From: Aquibium microcysteis
GTDB taxonomy: Bacteria > Pseudomonadota > Alphaproteobacteria > Rhizobiales > Rhizobiaceae
NCBI RefSeq assembly: GCF_014495845.1
Contig: NZ_CP061080.1
Location: 1,973,001-2,037,000, forward strand
DNA length: 64,000 nt
Direction of reading: 5' to 3'
In this document: piece by piece, positions 1 through 24,752 of the stretch
Layout: the number at the start of each line of letters is the position of its first letter
Numbering within the stretch: position 1 is the stretch's first letter
Notes under the pieces: model-generated
Seen by the model: only the letters and a program-made list of their open reading frames with translations
The model's database searches: none
Told to the model about the DNA's origin: nothing
Translations under genes and position numbers: made by a program

Positions 1-433
1 CGAGACGCATGGCCGACTGCACCGCGCGCTTCATGGCGCGGCGGAAGGCGATGCGGCGCTCGAGCTGCTGCGAGATCGACTGCGCGATCAGCGTGGCGTC
101 GATCTCGGGCTTGCGCACCTCGACGATGTTCAGATGCGTCTCGGACTTCGTCATCTCCATCAGCTTCTTGCGAAGCTTCTCGATGTCGGCGCCCTTCTTG
201 CCGATGATCAGGCCCGGACGCGCGGCATGGATCGTCACGCGGCACTTCTTGTGCGGACGCTCGATCACGACCTTCGAGATCGCCGCCTGCTTCAGCTCGT
301 TCATCAGATACTTGCGGATCTTGATGTCCTCGTGGAGCAGCTTGCCGTACTCGCCGGTGTTGGCGTACCAGCGCGAGTCCCAGGTCCGGTTGATCCCGAG
401 GCGCAGGCCGATCGGGTTGACTTTCTGGCCCAT
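1..433 (-). CDS. rpsC: 30S ribosomal protein S3 (5' part, cut by window edge)
   Basis: Small-subunit protein at the mRNA entry channel. The first 144 codons are present ([13 protein letters not shown]..., the typical S3 start), reaching into the KH-type RNA-binding domain ([16 protein letters not shown]). The C-terminal part lies beyond base 1. The ATG shares one base with the rplV stop (TGATG), so the two are translationally coupled at the end of the S10 cluster. Confidence 0.97.
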   Translation of the reverse strand, partial: MGQKVNPIGLRLGINRTWDSRWYANTGEYGKLLHEDIKIRKYLMNELKQAAISKVVIERPHKKCRVTIHAARPGLIIGKKGADIEKLRKKLMEMTKSETHLNIVEVRKPEIDATLIAQSISQQLERRIAFRRAMKRAVQSAMRL

Positions 434-822
434 CAGGCAGCCTCCACTTGCTCTTCGACTTCGCGCACGACGATGGTCAGGTGCGAGAACGGCTTCTCGA
501 TACGGCTGGCGCGGCCGCGGCCACGGGCGTGGAAGCGCTTCATGACGATCGACTTGCCGACATAGGCCTCGGCGACGACCAGCGAATCGACGTCGAGGTC
601 ATGGTTGTTCTCGGCGTTGGCGATGGCCGACTCGAGCGTCTTGCGCACGGTCTCGGCGATGCGCTTGCGCGAGAACTCCAGTTCGGCGAGCGCGGTCGCC
701 ACCTTCTTGCCGCGGATGAGCGCGGCGACGAGATTGAGCTTCTGCGGGCTGACGCGGATCGTGCGCAGCACGGCGCGCGCTTCGTTGTCAGCAAGCCTGC
801 GCGGAGCTTTGGCCTTGCCCAT
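433..822 (-). CDS. rplV: 50S ribosomal protein L22
   Basis: Large-subunit protein lining the exit tunnel. 129 residues, the usual length. The chosen ATG gives [18 protein letters not shown]; upstream in-frame sequence is only a shadow of rpsS. The C-terminal [17 protein letters not shown] stretch is the conserved L22 loop and strand. It lies 2 bp after rpsS and overlaps the rpsC start by one base. Confidence 0.97.
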   Translation of the reverse strand: MGKAKAPRRLADNEARAVLRTIRVSPQKLNLVAALIRGKKVATALAELEFSRKRIAETVRKTLESAIANAENNHDLDVDSLVVAEAYVGKSIVMKRFHARGRGRASRIEKPFSHLTIVVREVEEQVEAA

Positions 823-824
823 GA

Positions 825-1103
825 TTACTTCCTCTTCGACTTCTTGTCGGCGCCGTGCCCGTAATAGGTCCGGGTCGGCGAGAACTCGCCGAACTTGTGC
901 CCGACCATGTCTTCCGACACGTTGACGGGGATGTGCTTCTGGCCGTTGTAGACACCGAAGGTGAGGCCGACGAACTGCGGCAGGATGGTGGAGCGGCGGC
1001 TCCACATCTTGATCACCTCGTTGCGGCCGCTGTCACGGACCTTCTCTGCCTTCTTCAGCAGATAGCCGTCGATGAACGGGCCTTTCCAGACTGAACGGGT
1101 CAC
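825..1103 (-). CDS. rpsS: 30S ribosomal protein S19
   Basis: Small-subunit head protein that contacts S13 and the A-site tRNA. 92 residues starting at GTG ([16 protein letters not shown]). The GTG is chosen because it gives the family's standard N-terminus and follows rplB by 14 bp. The conserved [21 protein letters not shown] tail is complete. Confidence 0.96.
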   Translation of the reverse strand: MTRSVWKGPFIDGYLLKKAEKVRDSGRNEVIKMWSRRSTILPQFVGLTFGVYNGQKHIPVNVSEDMVGHKFGEFSPTRTYYGHGADKKSKRK

Positions 1104-1117
1104 GTCTCTACCTCTTC

Positions 1118-1951
<834 letters not shown>

Positions 1952-1969
1952 ATCGTTACCTCAAGCCTC

Positions 1970-2263
1970 TCAGAGACCGGTTGCGACGTCGATGGAGTGG
2001 CCTTCGGCCAGCGTCACGACCGCCTTCTTGACGTCGCTCAGACGACCGACGGTGCCGCGGAAGCGCTTCACCTTGCCCTTGCGGACCTGGGTGTTGACGG
2101 CGCGCACCTTGACCCCGAACAGCGCCTCGACCGCGGCCTTGATCTCCGGCTTCGTCGCCTTGCGGGCGACGTTGAAGACCACCTGGTTGAACTCGGAGGC
2201 CATCGTGGACTTTTCGGTGATCGCCGGGCTGACGATCACGTCGTAGTGGCGAAGGTCAGTCAT
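1970..2263 (-). CDS. rplW: 50S ribosomal protein L23
   Basis: Tunnel-exit protein that docks trigger factor and SRP. 97 residues, [20 protein letters not shown] at the N-terminus (the ITEKS motif is diagnostic). Its ATG overlaps the rplD stop codon by 3 bases (ATGA), a sign of translational coupling. Confidence 0.97.
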   Translation of the reverse strand: MTDLRHYDVIVSPAITEKSTMASEFNQVVFNVARKATKPEIKAAVEALFGVKVRAVNTQVRKGKVKRFRGTVGRLSDVKKAVVTLAEGHSIDVATGL

Positions 2264-2880
2264 TTGAAGCGCTCCTCGAGTGCCTCGACCGCCGCCTTCG
2301 AGAGGACGAGCGTGCCGCGGCGCAGAATGTCGTAGACGTTGATGCCCTGGATCGGCAGCACGTCGATGTTCGGGATGTTGGCCGCGGCGCGCTTGAAGCC
2401 GGCGTCGACTTCGGCACCGCCGATCATCAGCGCGTTCGACAGGCCGAGCGACGACAGGCTCTGCATCAGCGCCTTCGTCTTGGCCTCGCTCAGCGCCAGC
2501 TCGTCGACGACGATCAGGCTCGACGACTTCGCCTTCGCCGACAGCGCGTGCTTGAGGCCGAGGGCGCGGACCTTCTTGGGAAGATCATGCTCGTGGCTGC
2601 GCACGACCGGGCCGTGAGCCTTGCCGCCGCCGCGGAACTGCGGTGCGCGGGCGGAATGGTGGCGGGCGCGGCCCGTTCCCTTCTGCTTGTACATCTTGGC
2701 GCCGGTGCGAGCGATTTCGGAACGCCCCTTGGCCTTGTGCGTGCCCTGGTGCTTCTTGGCGAGCTGCCAGCGCACCACGCGCTGCAGGATGTCCTCACGC
2801 GGGTCGAGACCGAAGATCTCGTCGGAGAGCGAAACCTGCCCGGCGTCACCGCCGCTCAGCGTCGTAATCTTGATGTCCAT
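2260..2880 (-). CDS. rplD: 50S ribosomal protein L4
   Basis: Large-subunit protein whose loop lines the exit tunnel; in gammaproteobacteria it also autoregulates the S10 operon. 206 residues from the ATG ([15 protein letters not shown]). A GTG one codon earlier is possible, but the ATG overlaps the rplC stop as TGATG and matches family starts. The tunnel-loop motif [24 protein letters not shown] is intact apart from normal variation. Confidence 0.96.
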   Translation of the reverse strand: MDIKITTLSGGDAGQVSLSDEIFGLDPREDILQRVVRWQLAKKHQGTHKAKGRSEIARTGAKMYKQKGTGRARHHSARAPQFRGGGKAHGPVVRSHEHDLPKKVRALGLKHALSAKAKSSSLIVVDELALSEAKTKALMQSLSSLGLSNALMIGGAEVDAGFKRAAANIPNIDVLPIQGINVYDILRRGTLVLSKAAVEALEERFK

Positions 2881-3587
2881 CACGCGGCTCCTTCGACGGC
2901 CGGAGCTTCATTCTTGGCCCGCAGCGCAGCCGGCTTCGGCGCATTGTCGGGCAGAGAGGCCTTGACCGCGTCGCGAACGAGGATCCAGGCACCCTTGGAA
3001 CCGGGAACGGCGCCGCGGATGAGGATCAGGCCGCGATCCGCGTCGGTCGAGACGATCTCGACGTTCTGCGTGGTGACGCGGGTGTCGCCCATGTGGCCGG
3101 CCATCTTCTTGCCCTTGAACACCTTGCCCGGGTCCTGGCGCTGGCCGGTCGAACCGTGCGTGCGGTGCGACACCGAGTTGCCGTGCGTCGCGCGGCCGCC
3201 ACCGAAATTGTGACGCTTGATGACGCCCTGGAAGCCCTTGCCGATGGTGGTTCCCGTCACGTCGACCTTCTGACCCGCGACGAAGTGGTCGACGGTGATC
3301 TCCGAGCCGACCTCGAGCATGTACTCGGGGGAGACGCGGAACTCGGCGACCTTCGACTTCGGCTCGACCGATGCGGTGGCGAAATGGCCGCGCATCGACT
3401 TCGACGTGTTCTTCACCTTGGCCAGCCCGACGCCGAGCTGCACGGCGGTGTAGCCGTTCTTCTCCTGGGTGCGCTGTGCAACGACCTGGCAGCTCTCCAT
3501 CCGGAGGACCGTGACGGGCACGTGTTCGCCCGCGTCGTTGTAGATGCGCGTCATCCCGATTTTCTGTGCGATAACACCTGAACGCAT
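2880..3587 (-). CDS. rplC: 50S ribosomal protein L3
   Basis: Early-assembly large-subunit protein. 235 residues, [20 protein letters not shown] start. The central [21 protein letters not shown] region, which carries the Gln methylated by PrmB in other bacteria, is intact. The tail is Ala/Pro rich, as usual in alphaproteobacteria. Preceded by a 63-bp gap after rpsJ. Confidence 0.97.
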   Translation of the reverse strand: MRSGVIAQKIGMTRIYNDAGEHVPVTVLRMESCQVVAQRTQEKNGYTAVQLGVGLAKVKNTSKSMRGHFATASVEPKSKVAEFRVSPEYMLEVGSEITVDHFVAGQKVDVTGTTIGKGFQGVIKRHNFGGGRATHGNSVSHRTHGSTGQRQDPGKVFKGKKMAGHMGDTRVTTQNVEIVSTDADRGLILIRGAVPGSKGAWILVRDAVKASLPDNAPKPAALRAKNEAPAVEGAA

Positions 3588-3650
3588 CGGTTCGAATTCC
3601 TTTTCAGGGTTCCAGGCCCGGGTAACCCCTGCCTGCCTTTTGCCCGCTGC

Positions 3651-3959
3651 TTAGAGCTTGATCTCGACGTCGACGCCGGCGGCGAGGTCGAGCTTCATGA
3701 GAGCGTCCACCGTCTGCGGCGTCGGATCGACGATGTCGAGGAGCCGCTTGTGGGTACGCATCTCGAACTGCTCGCGGCTCTTCTTGTCGATGTGCGGCGA
3801 GCGGTTGACCGTGAATTTTTCGATCCGCGTCGGCAGCGGCACCGGGCCGCGGACGCTGGCACCGGTACGCTTGGCCGTCGAGACGATCTCGCGCGTGGAA
3901 GCGTCGAGAACGCGATGGTCGAACGCTTTCAGGCGAATGCGGATGTTCTGACCGTTCAT
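3651..3959 (-). CDS. rpsJ: 30S ribosomal protein S10 / NusE
   Basis: Ribosomal protein that also serves as NusE, bridging NusG and NusB in antitermination. 102 residues, [19 protein letters not shown] start, the standard length. First gene of the S10 group, placed 70 bp after tuf. The gap holds a GC-rich hairpin but no run of T in the reading direction, so read-through from tuf is likely. Confidence 0.97.
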   Translation of the reverse strand: MNGQNIRIRLKAFDHRVLDASTREIVSTAKRTGASVRGPVPLPTRIEKFTVNRSPHIDKKSREQFEMRTHKRLLDIVDPTPQTVDALMKLDLAAGVDVEIKL

Positions 3960-4029
3960 GCGTCAATTCCTTCAGATCTTTCGCGGGCGCGGGCGATGCC
4001 CGCCCGCGACAGACCGTTTCTTCTTCTTG

Positions 4030-5205
<1,176 letters not shown>

Positions 5206-5272
5206 GTGAGGTCTCCATTTCTCGAGCCCGCGAGGGGCGTTGAATTCGGTTTACTGCCAATCCCGCGGGATC

Positions 5273-7363
<2,091 letters not shown>

Positions 7364-7397
7364 GGGAGGTGCCTCTCGCTTGCTATTCGACCTGGGA

Positions 7398-7868
7398 TTA
7401 CCAGCGGTAGTGAGCGAAGGCGCGGTTGGCTTCCGCCATCCGGTGCGTGTCTTCGCGCTTCTTGACGGCGGTGCCGCGGTTGTTGGCGGCATCCATGAGC
7501 TCGCCCGACAGACGGTCGATCATGGTGGTCTCGTTGCGGCCGCGGGCGGCCGTGATCAGCCAGCGGATGGCCAGCGCCTGGCGGCGCTCCGGACGCACGT
7601 CGACCGGAACCTGGTAGGTGGCGCCGCCGACGCGGCGCGAACGCACTTCCACGTGCGGAGCGACATTGTCGAGCGCCTGATGGAAGACCGTGACCGGCTC
7701 CTGCTTCGTCTTGGCCTGGACCTGGTCCAGCGCGCCGTAGACGATCGTCTCGGCGACCGACTTCTTGCCGTGATACATGACGGCGTTCATGAACTTGGTG
7801 ACGATCAGATCGCCGAACTTCGGGTCCGGGTTGATCTCACGCTTCTCTGCACTGTGACGACGGGACAT
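7398..7868 (-). CDS. rpsG: 30S ribosomal protein S7
   Basis: Primary 16S rRNA-binding protein that nucleates the small-subunit head. 156 residues, [20 protein letters not shown] start, ending FAHYRW as in most alphaproteobacterial S7 proteins. In the str operon between rpsL (27 bp upstream) and fusA. Confidence 0.97.
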   Translation of the reverse strand: MSRRHSAEKREINPDPKFGDLIVTKFMNAVMYHGKKSVAETIVYGALDQVQAKTKQEPVTVFHQALDNVAPHVEVRSRRVGGATYQVPVDVRPERRQALAIRWLITAARGRNETTMIDRLSGELMDAANNRGTAVKKREDTHRMAEANRAFAHYRW

Positions 7869-7895
7869 GGGTCTCTCTGCCTCGCTAAGCTCTGG

Positions 7896-8267
7896 TCACT
7901 TCGGACGCTTGGCGCCGTACTTCGACCGGCGCTGCTTGCGGTTCTTGACGCCCTGGGTATCGAGCACGCCGCGGATGATGTGGTAACGCACGCCCGGAAG
8001 GTCCTTCACGCGACCGCCGCGGATCATGACCACGGAGTGCTCCTGAAGATTGTGACCCTCGCCGGGGATGTAGCCGATCACTTCGAAGCCGTTCACGAGG
8101 CGAATCTTCGCCACCTTGCGGAGCGCCGAGTTCGGCTTCTTCGGCGTCGTCGTGTAGACGCGCGTGCAGACACCCCGCTTCTGCGGGTTGGCCTGCATGG
8201 CCGGAACCTTGTTGCGCTTCACCGGCGCAACGCGCGGCTTGCGGATCAGCTGGTTTACGGTAGGCAT
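7896..8267 (-). CDS. rpsL: 30S ribosomal protein S12
   Basis: Decoding-centre protein. 123 residues, [20 protein letters not shown] start. The conserved [18 protein letters not shown] segment carries the lysine whose substitution gives streptomycin resistance in other species; here it is the usual Lys, so the wild-type form is predicted. First gene of the str operon. Confidence 0.98.
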   Translation of the reverse strand: MPTVNQLIRKPRVAPVKRNKVPAMQANPQKRGVCTRVYTTTPKKPNSALRKVAKIRLVNGFEVIGYIPGEGHNLQEHSVVMIRGGRVKDLPGVRYHIIRGVLDTQGVKNRKQRRSKYGAKRPK

Positions 8268-8514
8268 TCAACCTTCCCTCTTGTTCAAATCCGTGTCCAA
8301 AGCCCGTTTCGGGGCCGTCAGAAGCGCCGCTTCCATACGCAATTTCGGGCCAAAAACCGCCATCGCGGTCCTGCCCGAACAAAAAGCAGAGGAAGCGCAA
8401 TGCGCCTCGTGCACGCCGGAAATGTCGTCGCTCGTAAAACGAACCCTGTTTGAGACGAACTTCAGAGCGCGTCGCTCCGAAAGGCCAAGTCTCACATCGG
8501 CTCAGACGAGGTGG

Positions 8515-8543
8515 CTTCTACCTGCAACGCCCGGCATCGTCAA
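8515..8543 (-). promoter_or_regulatory. Likely sigma-70 promoter of the str operon
   Basis: Reading the minus strand, TTGACG (8543-8538) and TAGAAG (8520-8515) are separated by exactly 17 bp. Transcription would start near 8508 and leave a leader of about 240 nt before rpsL. No other good promoter was seen closer to the gene. Confidence 0.55.
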
Positions 8544-8742
8544 CCCCGCAGCGTGAGTTTTCGCTCCGAGGCCAGGGACGGGACGCCGCAGGTGGCCGAC
8601 AAGGGCGGTTTCTTACGTGATCGCGCCTCAACGAAACGGAATGTGACCGCCCGCGACCTGTCCCGCCGGCCTTATCGATGCGAATATAACAATGAGGGGG
8701 CAATCGATCCTCATACTCATAGCGATTCGGAAGCATATATAG

Positions 8743-9024
8743 ATGAACGACAACGAAGCTCGCCCCGTAACCATCATAACCGGCCGGGTCTGGCGACGGA
8801 AGGGTGGCGATTCTGAAGGCGTCCACGTGCTGCTGGTCGCGCCGGACGACGACACCGCGGTACGGATCGCGCTCGAATCGCTGGCACGCGAGGGCTACGC
8901 GGAAGCCGAGTTCGACCAGATCGGCGACCTCGACGGGATTCCGGACGACGAACCGCATTTGTCCGCCTACCAGGGCGCGATCGAGGGCGAGGTCTCCGTG
9001 GTGACGTTCGACGAACAGGCCTGA
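8743..9024 (+). CDS. Small acidic hypothetical protein
   Basis: 93 residues (MNDNEARPVTIITGRVWRR...), not recognised. It is strongly acidic, with Asp/Glu-rich stretches (IGDLDGIPDDEP), and shows no signal peptide or membrane segment. A purine-rich GGAAG lies about 12 bp before the ATG, and the short AT-rich stretch before it (TATATA) could hold a -10 box. It is convergent with rpoC and divergent from rpsL. Third-position GC use matches real genes here. A conserved hypothetical gene is likely; no function is suggested. Confidence 0.65.
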   Translation: MNDNEARPVTIITGRVWRRKGGDSEGVHVLLVAPDDDTAVRIALESLAREGYAEAEFDQIGDLDGIPDDEPHLSAYQGAIEGEVSVVTFDEQA

Positions 9025-9080
9025 CGCCTCACGCGTCTTCCGCCGATTCGCGAATCGGCCCGCCTTCTCCCGCGCCGGAT

Positions 9081-9190
9081 AAAAAAAAGGCCGTCCGGCG
9101 GGGCATTGTCCGGACGGCCAGAATGCGGCTGGGAGGTCATAGACCCGATCGACTGCCGCGGCTTCTTCTCTAGCGCGGCTGTTGTCACGC
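9081..9190 (-). ncRNA. Possible small RNA ending in an intrinsic terminator
   Basis: On the minus strand a perfect 10-bp stem (GGCCGTCCGG, 9098-9089 with 9119-9110) is followed by eight T residues (9088-9081), a textbook terminator. The rpoC message already has its own terminator at 9350-9383, so this second one needs another transcript. The upstream 70 bases can fold with a GGTC-TAT-GACC hairpin and expose a CCUCCC motif that could pair with Shine-Dalgarno sequences. The 5' end is a guess and no convincing promoter was found. It may instead be a backup rpoC terminator. Confidence 0.35.
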
Positions 9191-9349
9191 CGTATGTGAG
9201 CTACTTCACTTAGAGCGAAAGCGTTCCATCGAGCGTACCGGCCTGCCGCGAACGGCCCGGAGCCGCTCGGCTTCCGACCATGACTGGTCCGGCCTTCGTC
9301 GGCAGACCTGATGACCTGCACACCCGGACCTGCCGTCCTTGCGGACATG

Positions 9350-9383
9350 AAAAGGGCCGCCGGAGCGATCCGGCGGCCCTTTT
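9350..9383 (-). terminator. Intrinsic terminator after rpoC
   Basis: AAAAGGGCCGCCGG and CCGGCGGCCCTTTT are perfect inverted arms around a 6-base loop, 21 bp after the rpoC stop. The A and T ends make it work in both directions, so it could also stop a transcript arriving from the plus-strand gene at 8743. Confidence 0.85.
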
Positions 9384-9404
9384 CCGTATATGGGTATCGA
9401 CCGC

Positions 9405-13604
<4,200 letters not shown>

Positions 13605-13772
13605 GCCGTTCTCCTGTTGGGAACCGCCGCCGGTCCCCTTTTCGAAATTCTCCGGGCGTCAGGCCCGGACTGCCGTAGGACGAAGGGCCGCGGCCCTTCG
13701 TCACCCTGAACCCAGCCCGCCGCCCGCGATGGACGGCGGGAAGGTGCGCCGCGACCGGCGCACCCGGAGCAA
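13605..13772 (-). repeat. rpoB-rpoC spacer with a perfect 24-bp palindrome
   Basis: The spacer is long for rpoB-rpoC. At 13679-13702 the sequence is a perfect 12+12 palindrome (arms GACGAAGGGCCG and CGGCCCTTCGTC). There is no T run after it on the minus strand, so it is not a plain terminator. It could be an RNase processing or attenuation hairpin that tunes rpoC relative to rpoB, or a small palindromic repeat element. Confidence 0.6.
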
Positions 13773-17909
<4,137 letters not shown>

Positions 17910-18107
17910 CGTCGCTCCTTGCTGCCATACTGGCTTGTCGTTCGCCGCCGCGCCGAAGATGCGGCGGTAGTCTAAACAGGTGAAAACCCTTTTCCGGAAG
18001 GCCGGTTTCCGGCCGTCAGGAAATGGGTTCCCGGACGCATCCCGACGAGAGTTCCCCTCGGGCGGGGTCGGCGGACGGGACGGGCCCGTCCGCCTTCACG
18101 CGGTCGC

Positions 18108-18485
<378 letters not shown>

Positions 18486-18545
18486 TGTTGTGTTCCTTCA
18501 GTGAGAATGTGTTCGAACGTGTGTTTGTATGTCCGAGGACCGGCC

Positions 18546-19064
18546 TCATGCCGCCTCGTCCTTCCGGGCATAGGCGCCGAACACGCGGGCAAGCTGCGCT
18601 GCCGGCGCATTGACGACCTGGGCGATCCGGGTTGCCGGCGTGGAGATCATCCCCACCAGCTTGGCGCGGAGTTCGTCGAGCGACGGGAGCGTCGCAAGCG
18701 TCTTCACGCCTTCGATGTCGAGCGAGGTCGCACCCATCGCGCCACCGAGAATGACCAGCTTGTCATTCCCCTTGGCGAACTCGGATGTGATCTTCGGCGC
18801 GACGACCGGATCTTCCGCATAGGCGATCAGGGTCTGTCCGGTGAACAGGCCCTGGATCGATTCTGACGGCGTGCCCTGAAGAGCGATTTTGGCGAGACGG
18901 TTCTTCGCGACTTTGACGGTACCGCCGGCTGCGCGCATCTTCGTGCGAAGATCGTTCATTTGCGCAACGGTGATGCCGGCATAGTGGGCCACGACCACCG
19001 AGCCGGAAGTCTGGAAGACTCCGTTCAGGTCCGTGACGAGTTCGCGTTTTTCCGCTCTGTCCAC
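18546..19064 (-). CDS. rplJ: 50S ribosomal protein L10
   Basis: Stalk base that holds L7/L12 dimers. 172 residues, [21 protein letters not shown] start. The C-terminal helix that binds L12 is present. In other bacteria the L10-L12 complex represses its own message by binding the long 5' leader; a leader of suitable length lies directly upstream here. Confidence 0.96.
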   Translation of the reverse strand: MDRAEKRELVTDLNGVFQTSGSVVVAHYAGITVAQMNDLRTKMRAAGGTVKVAKNRLAKIALQGTPSESIQGLFTGQTLIAYAEDPVVAPKITSEFAKGNDKLVILGGAMGATSLDIEGVKTLATLPSLDELRAKLVGMISTPATRIAQVVNAPAAQLARVFGAYARKDEAA

Positions 19065-19435
19065 TGCCTATCTCCAGTTGGCGGCCCCTCCGGGGGGAGG
19101 AACTGCCGGGTTGCCTTTTGCCGGCCGGGACGATCCAGAAGGATCGCCCGAGCGGCGCTCGAGGATCCTGTCCCCTTTCGCCTCGCCCGCCGGACCGTGA
19201 TCCGGACGCACGTGCTGACAAAAGGCACACACGGTTCGAAACCTTCTCGAAAGCGACGCGTTCGCTCTCTCGTCGGCTCGACCCCGTCTCATGCAGACCC
19301 GATCGGATTAAGGACCGGCGTGAACCGGTCCGCCTGCAATCTCGGACAGGAATGCGGATGGTTTTCCATCCGCGCATCCGGGCCCTGGGGCCCGGAATTC
19401 GCTTTGCCGGAGGCCGTACCGCCTCCCTCGACCCG
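19065..19435 (-). promoter_or_regulatory. rplA-rplJ gap: rplA 3' hairpins and probable L10 leader
   Basis: 371 bp without a gene. Reading the minus strand, it opens with three hairpins: one in the first 25 bases, one near 19396-19379 (CCGGGCCC arms), and one near 19373-19354 (GCGGATGG arms). A further hairpin sits at 19331-19312 (GGACCGG arms), followed by TTAAT. These probably end or process the rplK-rplA message. The remaining roughly 240 bases before rplJ are structured, contain a TGCCTTTTGTC stretch and a long GC hairpin, and sit where the L10 autoregulatory leader is found in bacteria. The leader assignment rests on position, not on a computed match. Confidence 0.5.
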
Positions 19436-20140
<705 letters not shown>

Positions 20141-20144
20141 GATC

Positions 20145-20573
20145 TTACCCCACCACCTCGAGGCCCATCGAACGGGCGGAACCTTCGACCATGCGCATCG
20201 CTGCATCGACGTCGTTGGCGTTCAGATCCTTCATCTTCTTCTCGGCGATCTCGCGGATCTTGTCGCGCGAGATCTCGCCCGCCTTCACCTTGCCGGGCTC
20301 CTTGGAGCCGGACTGCAGATTGACGGCCTTCTTGAGGAAGTAGCTCACCGGGGGCGTCTTCATCACGAAGGTGAACGACTTGTCCTGGTAGTAGGTGATG
20401 ACCACCGGGGTCGGCTGACCCTTTTCCATCTCCTGGGTCTGGGCGTTGAACGCCTTGCAGAACTCCATGATGTTGATGCCACGCTGACCGAGCGCCGGGC
20501 CGATCGGGGGCGACGGAGTCGCCGATCCCGCTTTGACCTGGAGCTTGAGCTGGCCCACGATCTTCTTAGCCAT
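20145..20573 (-). CDS. rplK: 50S ribosomal protein L11
   Basis: GTPase-centre protein, the thiopeptide target and the trigger for RelA. 142 residues, [20 protein letters not shown] start with the conserved [19 protein letters not shown] segment. 157 bp after nusG; the gap holds a CGGGGC hairpin near 20680-20700 but no clear terminator. Confidence 0.97.
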   Translation of the reverse strand: MAKKIVGQLKLQVKAGSATPSPPIGPALGQRGINIMEFCKAFNAQTQEMEKGQPTPVVITYYQDKSFTFVMKTPPVSYFLKKAVNLQSGSKEPGKVKAGEISRDKIREIAEKKMKDLNANDVDAAMRMVEGSARSMGLEVVG

Positions 20574-20730
20574 TTCTCTTCTGCCCTTGTTGTGCCGGCC
20601 TCATCCGGCGGTTGCAGTCGGGTGGTGCGGATCCGGGGCCGGCTTCAGCCACCGTCTTCCTCCCACCCATTCGAATCGGGGCGAAGGCCCCGCTTCACCC
20701 GCCGGCGGCAGCCGGGCGGGATCCCTGTGG

Positions 20731-21258
20731 TCAGCCCTTCTCGACCTGACCGAACTCCAGATCGACCGGCACGGCGCGGCCGAAAATGGACACCTCGACC
20801 TTGAGGCGCGAACGCTCCTCGTCCACTTCCTGGACGAAGCCGTTGAACGAGGCGAACGGGCCATCGGAGACGCGCACCTGCTCGCCGATCTCGAAGGTGA
20901 TCGAGGGCTTGGGCCGCTCCACGCCCTCCTGCACCTGGTGCAGGATGCGGTCGGCCTCCGCATCGGTGATCGGCACCGGACGGGAATCGCCGAGGAACCC
21001 GGTGACCTTCGGCGTGTTCTTGATCAGGGAGAAGACGGCGTCGGACAGGTTCGCCCGCACCAGCACGTAGCCGGGGAAGAACTTGCGCTCCGAATCGACC
21101 TTGCGGCCACGACGGACCTCGACGACCTTCTCGGTCGGGACCACGATCTGCTCGATCTGGTCGGACAGGCCCTTGCGCTTGGCCTGATGCTCGATGTCCT
21201 CGGCGACCTTCTTCTCGAAATTCGAATAGGCGTGGACGATGTACCACCGCGCAGTCAT
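20731..21258 (-). CDS. nusG: Transcription antitermination factor NusG
   Basis: Binds the RNA polymerase clamp helices and couples transcription to translation through S10. 175 residues: NGN domain (about 1-115, starting MTARWYIVHAYSNFEKKVAED) and a C-terminal KOW motif (GEQVRVSDGPFASFNG). 27 bp after secE, the standard arrangement. Confidence 0.97.
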   Translation of the reverse strand: MTARWYIVHAYSNFEKKVAEDIEHQAKRKGLSDQIEQIVVPTEKVVEVRRGRKVDSERKFFPGYVLVRANLSDAVFSLIKNTPKVTGFLGDSRPVPITDAEADRILHQVQEGVERPKPSITFEIGEQVRVSDGPFASFNGFVQEVDEERSRLKVEVSIFGRAVPVDLEFGQVEKG

Positions 21259-21285
21259 GTCAGGTGCTCTCCTTAGTCGCCGGCG

Positions 21286-21489
21286 TTATCGACCGATGCC
21301 GAGTATCAGCTCGACGCCCAGAGCCATGATCTGGTCCGCGGCGAAGAAGAAGATCGCGGCGATGAACGCGAATGCCAGGACCATGATGGTGGAAATGAGG
21401 GTCTCGCGGCGCGACGGCCACGTGACCTTCGCCGTCTCCTGACGCACCTGCTGGAGGAAGGTGAAGGGATTCGAAGTCTTCGACGCCAT
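21286..21489 (-). CDS. secE: Preprotein translocase subunit SecE
   Basis: Single-span clamp subunit of SecYEG. 67 residues with the amphipathic FLQQVRQETAKVTWPSRRET segment followed by one membrane helix (about residues 33-56). The short one-helix form is usual outside enterobacteria. Co-transcribed with nusG. Confidence 0.96.
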   Translation of the reverse strand: MASKTSNPFTFLQQVRQETAKVTWPSRRETLISTIMVLAFAFIAAIFFFAADQIMALGVELILGIGR

Positions 21490-21661
21490 CTGCCGCTCTG
21501 CTTTCAGGAACCCGTGGACCGGGTCTTCTCGATCGTCCCGCGAAACGGGAAACCTGCCTTTTCATGAGGAACAACCACTTGCCGGAAAGCGATCATCCGC
21601 CCATGCAATAAAGGCACGTAAAGCCGATCGTGGCTCCACGCACCGCTTGTCTGGATGTCGC

Positions 21662-21690
21662 GATATAAAGCCGATTCCATCGGCACGCAA
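21662..21690 (-). promoter_or_regulatory. Likely sigma-70 promoter of secE-nusG
   Basis: On the minus strand TTGCGT (21690-21685) and TATATC (21667-21662) are 17 bp apart, giving a leader of about 165 nt before secE. The rest of the 324-bp gap between tRNA-Trp and secE shows no coding sequence. Confidence 0.6.
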
Positions 21691-21813
21691 GGGCGGATGT
21701 GGAAATTGTTCCCGGACAGCAGCGACATCCGGCCCCGGCTCAGCGTGACGATGCGGCTCGCATTCCGGACGATCGCATGTGCCGGCGACGGCCACCTAAC
21801 CGGCGCCTGGCGC

Positions 21814-21889
<76 letters not shown>

Positions 21890-22018
21890 AGGCGCGAGCG
21901 GCTTCATACACAGTCGCCGGCCCGCGTGCAACGCCGTTTTTTGCCGTCCGGGTCGGATCGATTCGCCGGCGTCTCGCGCCGCTCCTCCCTCGAGTGTCCG
22001 GAACGAGCCCTCTCCCCC

Positions 22019-24752
<2,734 letters not shown>

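Noticed and set aside
3960..4029. Terminator between tuf and rpsJ
   Set aside because: The GC-rich hairpin has its T-rich side on the plus strand, opposite to transcription, so it should not stop tuf read-through into rpsJ.
21504..21795. Small minus-strand genes between tRNA-Trp and secE
   Set aside because: They span the secE promoter and leader, have no ribosome sites and overlap each other in different frames.
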